Part shown: positions 58,276 through 64,000 of the stretch, piece by piece | How positions within the stretch are numbered: the first letter of the stretch is position 1 | Layout of the letters: the number at the start of each line of letters is the position of its first letter | Source: Colius striatus | Taxonomy: Eukaryota; Chordata; Aves; Coliiformes; Coliidae | Reading direction: 5' to 3' | NCBI RefSeq assembly: GCF_028858725.1 | Contig: NC_084763.1 | Coordinates: 49,360,152-49,424,151, forward strand | DNA: 64,000 bases | Position numbers and translations under genes: made by a program | The notes under the pieces: generated by a model | The model's input: only the letters and a program-made list of their open reading frames with translations | Told to the model about the DNA's origin: nothing | The model's database searches: none

Positions 58276-61200
58276 CAGGTGAAGTCATCTGAACTGCTGC
58301 AAAGCTGGAGCAAGGAACCCTTTGCACTGACCCAGGCACTTATTCCCATCCCCATGAGGAGCATGTCTCTCACTGCTGCCTGGGGCTAGATCTAAAAGGA
58401 TCTCACAGTAAAACTGAATAAATTTAGGAGTGAGCAGGCAGTAATAGGAAACTGGTGAGCTTTCTGCTGCACTGCTGCTGAGCCTCCCACCCCAACTCTG
58501 CAGTCTCAGTGTGCTGAGGAAGGACACTCTGCCAACTGTGGTTTGCTTTCCTTTACATTTTAGAGCTCAGTTCCACTTTCTTTTAACTTCACTCTTCTTC
58601 CATTGTCTCTTCCTTCTTCTGCTTCCCCATGGAGTACCCAAGTGCAGCTTTGGGGACTGGCTTGTGCTGAGGGCCAGGGGGCACCGAGAGGCCTCTGGGC
58701 ATGCTGGGCACATCCAGGCTGCTGATTGACCACGCTGCCCTGCAAATGCCACCAGCGTTTTCATCTCCCAGTGCCTCTGCTGATACGCAGCATTTCTGCT
58801 TCTCACTTTGTTTTGTGGTCTCGTTTTCATCCAACTGACTTTTCCCCTATATGACACCACCCAGAGCATCACCAGGAGTGACTCATCCCCAGTTAGTTCC
58901 CTCTCTGTGCAGCACAGGAGGAAGCAGGTATTTGCTCTTGCAGGCTGAGATCAGAGCATCTGCAGCACGTTTCTGGAGCCCTCAGAAGTGCAACGGCTTC
59001 ACACCAAAGGCCTTGGTGACCTGGCTGGGGAGGTCCAGACTGGCCCTTCTGCTTTGTGCTGCACTGCCCTGCTTTTGCCTGCTTTCCATCTCTCCAGCCT
59101 GCGTCCAGCCCATCAGCCTGCAACTCTGCCATTTCCTCTGCCTTCCTCATCTGCTTGGGGGGCATTGCCTCCAGTCTTACACCATGTCCAGACTCAGGTA
59201 GTTTCTCCTCTGCAGTGCTGGCCTGGCTTTCTCCTCTGCAGACACCGCATTGGACACAGCTCTTCTTGCAATACACTTTACTCTGAGCAGCCTTCTCATT
59301 TTACCCAAGGATTTTGTGATTTTATCAAGGTTATTTCTATGACACCTGACTGCCTTACACTTTCTGGTGCACAGACACAGATCTAATCAGCATACATCCA
59401 GAAAACCACCCAAGGAAGAGAGATTTTACATTTGCTAGGTTTGTTTAATGACTTTTAAAAAGAAAAGTATGTGTGTTGTTTAAGAAAGGACAAGATTGGT
59501 AAAGCTATGCAATGAATAATGCACATAAAACTCTGGCAGCTGGGAAAAGGAAAATACAATCAGCATTTTGCTTAGTGGCTGAGGCTTGGAGGATTTTTAT
59601 TGGCACTTCACCCCATAGCTGGAGCTGTTGCTCTTTCCTAGTAGTATCAGCACTGAAAAAAACATTGATGGAACCACATTTTATAGACAAATGGGAAGTA
59701 GTGGGACTTTTTCTTGCCTTGGGAGAATTTGCAAGTTTTATGTTGAGGCTTTCTTGGACTTTCCAGTGAGGTCACTTGTGGTAGAAGGCAAGGGACAAAA
59801 ACATAAAAGCTGGGATAAAAATAAATAAACTGAGGGAAGTAATCTTTGAAAACAAGGAGAGATACAAAGAGGTACAGAATTGGGGAAAAAAAATAGTGTA
59901 TTCACAATTACCAGAGCTGAACTGGTTTTATTTATTTATGTTTCAGTCTTGGTCCGAATTCTGAAAGAAGGTCTATTGGATTGTTCTTAGCTAGTGCATC
60001 CCTTTTAAGTAGTATTTTAGAAAATGAGTTCATGGCCAAAAAGTGCCCAACAGATGCAGGGGATTTCCAGTGCATTTGAAGACAGCACTACAGAAGGACT
60101 GTAAGAAGGGAGCTTCACACTCAAACCCCACAACCCAGTTATCACTGAAATGTCATTCTGAAATCTCTCAAAACACAAATGTTGACTCTCACTGTTTCAC
60201 CCAAATAGATCAAAAGCTTGGACATGCTGTGTTCATTCTGAGATTCACAGGGAAAAAAAACCCTACAGATCAAAAATGATACAGAACCTCTCCTCCAGTA
60301 TTTGGCAGATAAGATATGAGAAAATATCCTTCCTCCACCAATGAGCTGCTTCTGGAGAATTTGTGATTAGAAAAAAAACCCCAATTTCTGAGTCTTTCTT
60401 AAGTATTCATTCAGTTGTTCATGGTAAGAAAGTAACTGGGCTCTCCCTGGTTCTTCCTCTCCTGGCGCTGAGAAATAGTCCCGTTACTCCTTCTGCTTGC
60501 AGAAGACCTGAGCTGTGCAGGCGTGTTACAGAGATGTGGTCCTTTCCTGTGCTGTGCTATAACTGATTTTAGAGCTCATGCTCCAGGAGAAGATGGAAAG
60601 GCCAAAAAGAGGTGCAGAAAGTCAGTCTGACTTCTGACACTAATGGCTCACACTGCAGTGACCGCTCCGGGCTCAGCCTGCAGTGGGGCCAGGATGTGCA
60701 CTATGGGCCACCTGCTCCACACATGGGAGCTGACAGGGTAGGCAGTGCCCAGGAACCCTTCCTGGAGCCTCCCCACCAAAACCCTGCTGCAGCCAAACGG
60801 TTATTTGCAAGAAGAGAACAAAAGGAAACATGTTGCATCATCTAGGACTTTCAAGTTCTTGAAGAATTCTCTAGTGTTCAGTAAGTAGAGGCATTCAAAC
60901 ACAGCACTTGTTCTCACATTTGAAATTCATTATGAGGGAGTAGTGTATGGCAGGTTTTGAGCAAACACAAAGACATACAAGCTCCTATAAATAGGATTTG
61001 CTGAATGAATTGGTCTTCCATAACAAAAGCATGCCAGTAAGGATAAATTAAGGTGATGCTCCTGGTTATGGCTCAGATGGAATGGTAATATGCCCAGAAG
61101 GAATCAGAACTTCGTCCATCCAGTTGTTTTTATCACTTTCCAGCCAGATAAACATCACTTTGCTTGCACAGCCAGGCAGAGTCTGCAAAACACTGTTAAC

Positions 61201-63157
61201 ATGTTAAAGAGGAAATATGGATTTCCCAGAAGCTCATATCACTTCCTTGACAATGATGTAAGGACCCTGCTGTCTGCCCACTTCACCTACAGATGGGATT
61301 GTGAAGGAATTGTTTTCTGCAACCAGCTTTGCTTCCATTGGCAATGGGTTCCCGTTCCAGGTGAAAAGAAATCATCCAGTAAAGAGAAGATTAGCTGCTT
61401 TCTCTCAAAAAACTTTATTAGTTTATAAAGAAATGGCCAGGAAGTTCCTCCCTGCCTGGCTATAATACAGCTTCCTTCAGCTTGCAAATTAAAAACTGCC
61501 CTTTGGCTGCTCTGCTCTGTATACACTACAGTGCTTATTAAATAACAGTTGACTGAAAAAGATCTGGAAATTCAAATAGAGTGTACAACTAGTTGATAGA
61601 GGAAACTACATAAAGATAAGTGCTTTCATGTTTCAACAGCAACAACAAGACCTATAAAAATAATCATCAGCATACAATGTCATTTCCTTCAAGTATGAAG
61701 CACTGGTCCCATCTTCTACAAGCCTGTAGCTTGTGTCTTAATGAAAGACATGCACAAACCACTTAGCTCTGGCACCTCAGCAAAAGCTTTAGCTCACAGT
61801 GGTTTCTGATGAAAAGAGTGCTCAGTTGCTTGCAGTTTCCACCATTTTGTTCATTATTAATATTGTTTGTAACTCTCCTGGTTTAACAGCCTCCAAGTCC
61901 ATCATTAGCAGCTGATTTTAGGAGCAGCTCTTAAATCTGTGTCGGTTTTTACAAACCTTACCTTACTGAATCTTTCAAACTGATGTTTCTTGGGGTTTGG
62001 GTGAAAGTGGGATTTTGTTTTTCTCCACAATTTGAGCAGAAATGGTTGAATTCTATCTAGGACCAAAGGAAAATCATACTCTTTCCATGATGATTTTTGT
62101 TTGGGACAGAGGTGGAATGAGCTGGTGTGGGGAGTGCAGAAGCCTCTCTGATGGTTTTTGTGCTGGATCTTGTGGAAAAAGAGTATTTTCTGCATAGGTG
62201 AGCTCACCACCCTGGCCATCTGCACTTGGGGATTCATTTGGGAGGATGCTTCTTTGTAACTTCAATATATAAGCATTTACAAAACTAAACACTGCTAATG
62301 CTTTTGGTAAAAAGCCTTTGCAAACCTCTAACTTGAATTAATATATCTTGGAGTTAAATTAACACGTAGTGTCTGATGATCTAATATACACCAGCAAAAA
62401 ACTTTCTCTCTTGTGTGAGTATAGAAGTCCTCCCACAGGGAAATTAGTCAATATTTTTAAAGACATTTAAACCCTCCCCTAAAACATTTTATACCTTCCT
62501 CTTTGAATAAAGGTACTCCTATATGTTGTAGCAACACTAAAACTTGCAAATTACCCCAAATTCTGCAATAGCTTGGGTTTTTTTTAACACTCCCTAACTC
62601 TTGGAGTCACCAAATACTTATGAAATTTTGTTCTTGTCATTAAAAATAGTCTTATCTTAATGGCTGCAAGAAATGAAGTCTGTGTGCCTTAAGCTGCCAG
62701 AGGCTGGAAAATAACCCCGTCACTCCCATATGAGCATTAGGAAGCTTTATGTTCTCTAAGCCAATGCCAGGTGCTGGAGCTACACCTGACTCCTGGGTTT
62801 GCAGCACCTCAGCACTGGCCAGGCTGATTTCTCCATGCCCAGCTCCCCATTTCCACCTGCATTTTGCAAATGCCACCTCTTTTTCGCCATATTAGAGGTT
62901 ATCTTCCTCTTCACATTCTGCTTGGGGATTTCTGAATATCACTCCAGTCTCACCTGGACACCATCTCCCTCTCCTGTCCCGTTGCTTTTCCAAGTGGTGG
63001 TTTTGGAGGGCAAGGAGAGCCTTTCTCCTGTGCCTCCGGGGTTTGATCAGAAGTCTCTTTGACCAGGGTGAGTTTGGGAGTGGTGCCAGCACGCAGCCCC
63101 CAGCAATGGTGCCATGCTGTGCTCAGAGCAGCCTCAGAGGCCATTCAGGTCAGAGAG
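58276..63157. other. Intergenic DNA, no gene recognised
   Basis: Nothing in this 4.9 kb can be named. Open frames such as 58988-59386 (132 codons) and 61090-61428 (112 codons) have no recognisable domain and no supporting splice pattern. One kappaB match, GGGGATTTCC, lies at 60059-60068. Confidence 0.5.
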
Positions 63158-63503
63158 TCACAGAATCATTTTGGGTTGGAAGAGATCTTTAAGATCATCG
63201 AGTCCAACTAACTGTTAATCCAACACTGCCAAGCCCACCACCAAACCATGCCCCTAAGCACCATGTGTTCTAAATACCTCCAGGGATAATGACTCAACCA
63301 TTTCCCTAGGCAGCCTATTCAATTGCTTGACAATCCTTTCAGTGAAGATTTCTTTTTCCTAATCTCCCTTCTAACCCTCCCCTGGTAGGCCATTTCCTCT
63401 TGTCCTGCTGCTTGTAGCTTGGGAGAAGAAAAGCATCCCCATCTCACTACAACCTCCCTCCAGGCAGCTGTAGGGAGCGATACGGTTTCCCCTCAACCTT
63501 CCT
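63158..63503 (-). mobile_element. CR1 LINE 3' end beside the GC-rich block
   Basis: On the plus strand it starts 'tcacagaatcattttgggtt', then 'ttaagatcatcgagtccaac', 'caccatgtgttctaaatacc', 'cttgacaatcctttcagtga' and 'ctcactacaacctccctcca', ending 'cccctcaaccttcct'. It is a CR1 of a different subfamily from the others and stops where the GC-rich block begins. Confidence 0.9.
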
Positions 63504-63626
63504 GAATTCGAGGGAGCCGCGGCGTTAAAGATTCGGGTTTTATGTGAGTGTTTGTTCCCTCATGCCGCGGATGTTCTACATCGTCTGAAGTGCCCCGGGC
63601 TCCGCGCCCGCGCTGCCTCCGCGCTG

Positions 63627-63640
63627 CCGCCAGGTGGCGC
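63627..63640 (+). promoter_or_regulatory. CTCF-like motif
   Basis: CCGCCAGGTGGCGC matches the CTCF core (CCASYAGRKGGC) at all but one position. It stands 43 bp before the minisatellite in unmethylated-type GC-rich DNA. Occupancy cannot be judged from sequence. Confidence 0.45.
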
Positions 63641-63682
63641 CGCCTCCCCTGCCCCGCAGAGCCGCCGCTCCCCGCCCCACCG

Positions 63683-64000
63683 AGCCCGGGACAGCGGCGG
63701 CAGCGGGGGCAGTGCGGGGAGCCCGGGACAGTGGCGGCAGCGGGGGCAGTGAGGGAGTGGGGAGCCCGGGATAGCGGCGGCAGCGGGGGCAGTGCGGGGA
63801 GCCCGGGACAGCGGCGGCAGCGGGGGCAGTGAGGGAGTGGGGAGCCCGGGATAGCGGCGGCAGCGGGGGCAGTGCGGGGAGCCCGGGACAGCGGCGGCAG
63901 CGGGGGCAGTGAGGGAGTGGGGAGCCCGGGATAGCGGCGGCAGCGGGGGCAGTGCGGGGAGCCCGGGACAGCGGCGGCAGCGGGGGCAGTGCGGGGAGCC
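63683..64000. repeat. GC-rich minisatellite, alternating 37- and 43-bp units
   Basis: Units begin AGCCCGGGA. Starts at 63683, 63720, 63763, 63800, 63843, 63880, 63923, 63960 and 63997 give lengths 37, 43, 37, 43, 37, 43, 37, 37. Short units end in GTGCGGGG and long ones in GTGAGGGAGTGGGG. From the second unit on, short units after a long one read GGGATAG and the others GGGACAG, so the true period is an 80-bp pair. The array continues past the window. G-runs of three to five in each unit favour G-quadruplexes on the plus strand. Confidence 0.97.

Larger units (their letters stand above)
63504..64000. promoter_or_regulatory. GC-rich CpG block at the window edge
   Basis: CpG density rises sharply after the CR1. 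It could be the promoter island of a neighbouring gene or non-coding RNA beyond the window, or simply a GC-rich minisatellite locus. A donor-like GTGAGT occurs at 63544. No coding exon is recognised. Confidence 0.5.

Noticed and set aside
61090-61428. 112-codon open frame near 61 kb
   Set aside because: No family resemblance and no neighbouring exons; kept as chance.
41026-63157. Lysozyme-like or zinc-finger exons expected from human synteny (LYZL2, ZNF438)
   Set aside because: I looked for lysozyme cysteine patterns and C2H2 repeats in the open frames and found none.
63683-64000. Possible CRISPR-like regular repeats
   Set aside because: Units are contiguous with no unique spacers and the context is a vertebrate genome; this is a minisatellite.

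Overview
The window looks like a piece of a bird nuclear genome. It contains many 5'-truncated CR1 LINEs whose 3' ends carry the avian ATTCTRTGAT-type tail, short introns, GC-rich CpG islands at promoters, and one long terminal repeat whose U3 resembles families common in songbirds. Two vertebrate genes can be rebuilt exon by exon. They form the MTPAP-MAP3K8 pair known from human 10p11.23. I see no bacterial-type gene, CRISPR array, rRNA or convincing tRNA.

Layout. 1-5.7 kb: intergenic DNA with two CR1 3' ends. 5.75-19.11 kb: MTPAP (mitochondrial poly(A) polymerase) on the minus strand, nine coding exons, 582 codons plus stop, CpG island over exon 1 (about 18.69-19.45 kb). 19.1-21.5 kb: a short divergent gap holding one CR1 3' end. 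21.39-22.09 kb: a second CpG island, taken as the MAP3K8 promoter and first non-coding exon. 24.65-39.75 kb: MAP3K8 (TPL2/COT kinase) on the plus strand, with one predicted 5' leader exon and seven coding exons (467 codons plus stop), then a 3'UTR of up to about 1.3 kb ending near 41.02 kb. 41-63.5 kb: about 22 kb without a recognisable gene, with CR1 copies (one with a fairly open reverse-transcriptase frame at 43 kb), a truncated LTR at 54.7 kb and two close kappaB consensus sites at 53.7 kb. 63.5-64 kb: a GC-rich block with a CTCF-like motif and a minisatellite alternating 37- and 43-bp units that runs off the window.

How the genes work together. They are adjacent but not functionally linked in any pathway I know: MTPAP polyadenylates mitochondrial mRNAs in the matrix, while MAP3K8 is a cytosolic MEK kinase held by NFKB1 p105 and TNIP2 in innate immune signalling. 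All exon joins keep frame, follow GT-AG, and preserve the catalytic residues, so both genes look functional. The strongest new-looking signals are a triple GAAANN interferon-type element with a kappaB site in the MAP3K8 CpG island, and a MAP3K8 leader exon that is open in frame and holds an upstream AUG whose preceding uORF ends in an overlapping TGATG. I found no evidence for an entirely new biological system.
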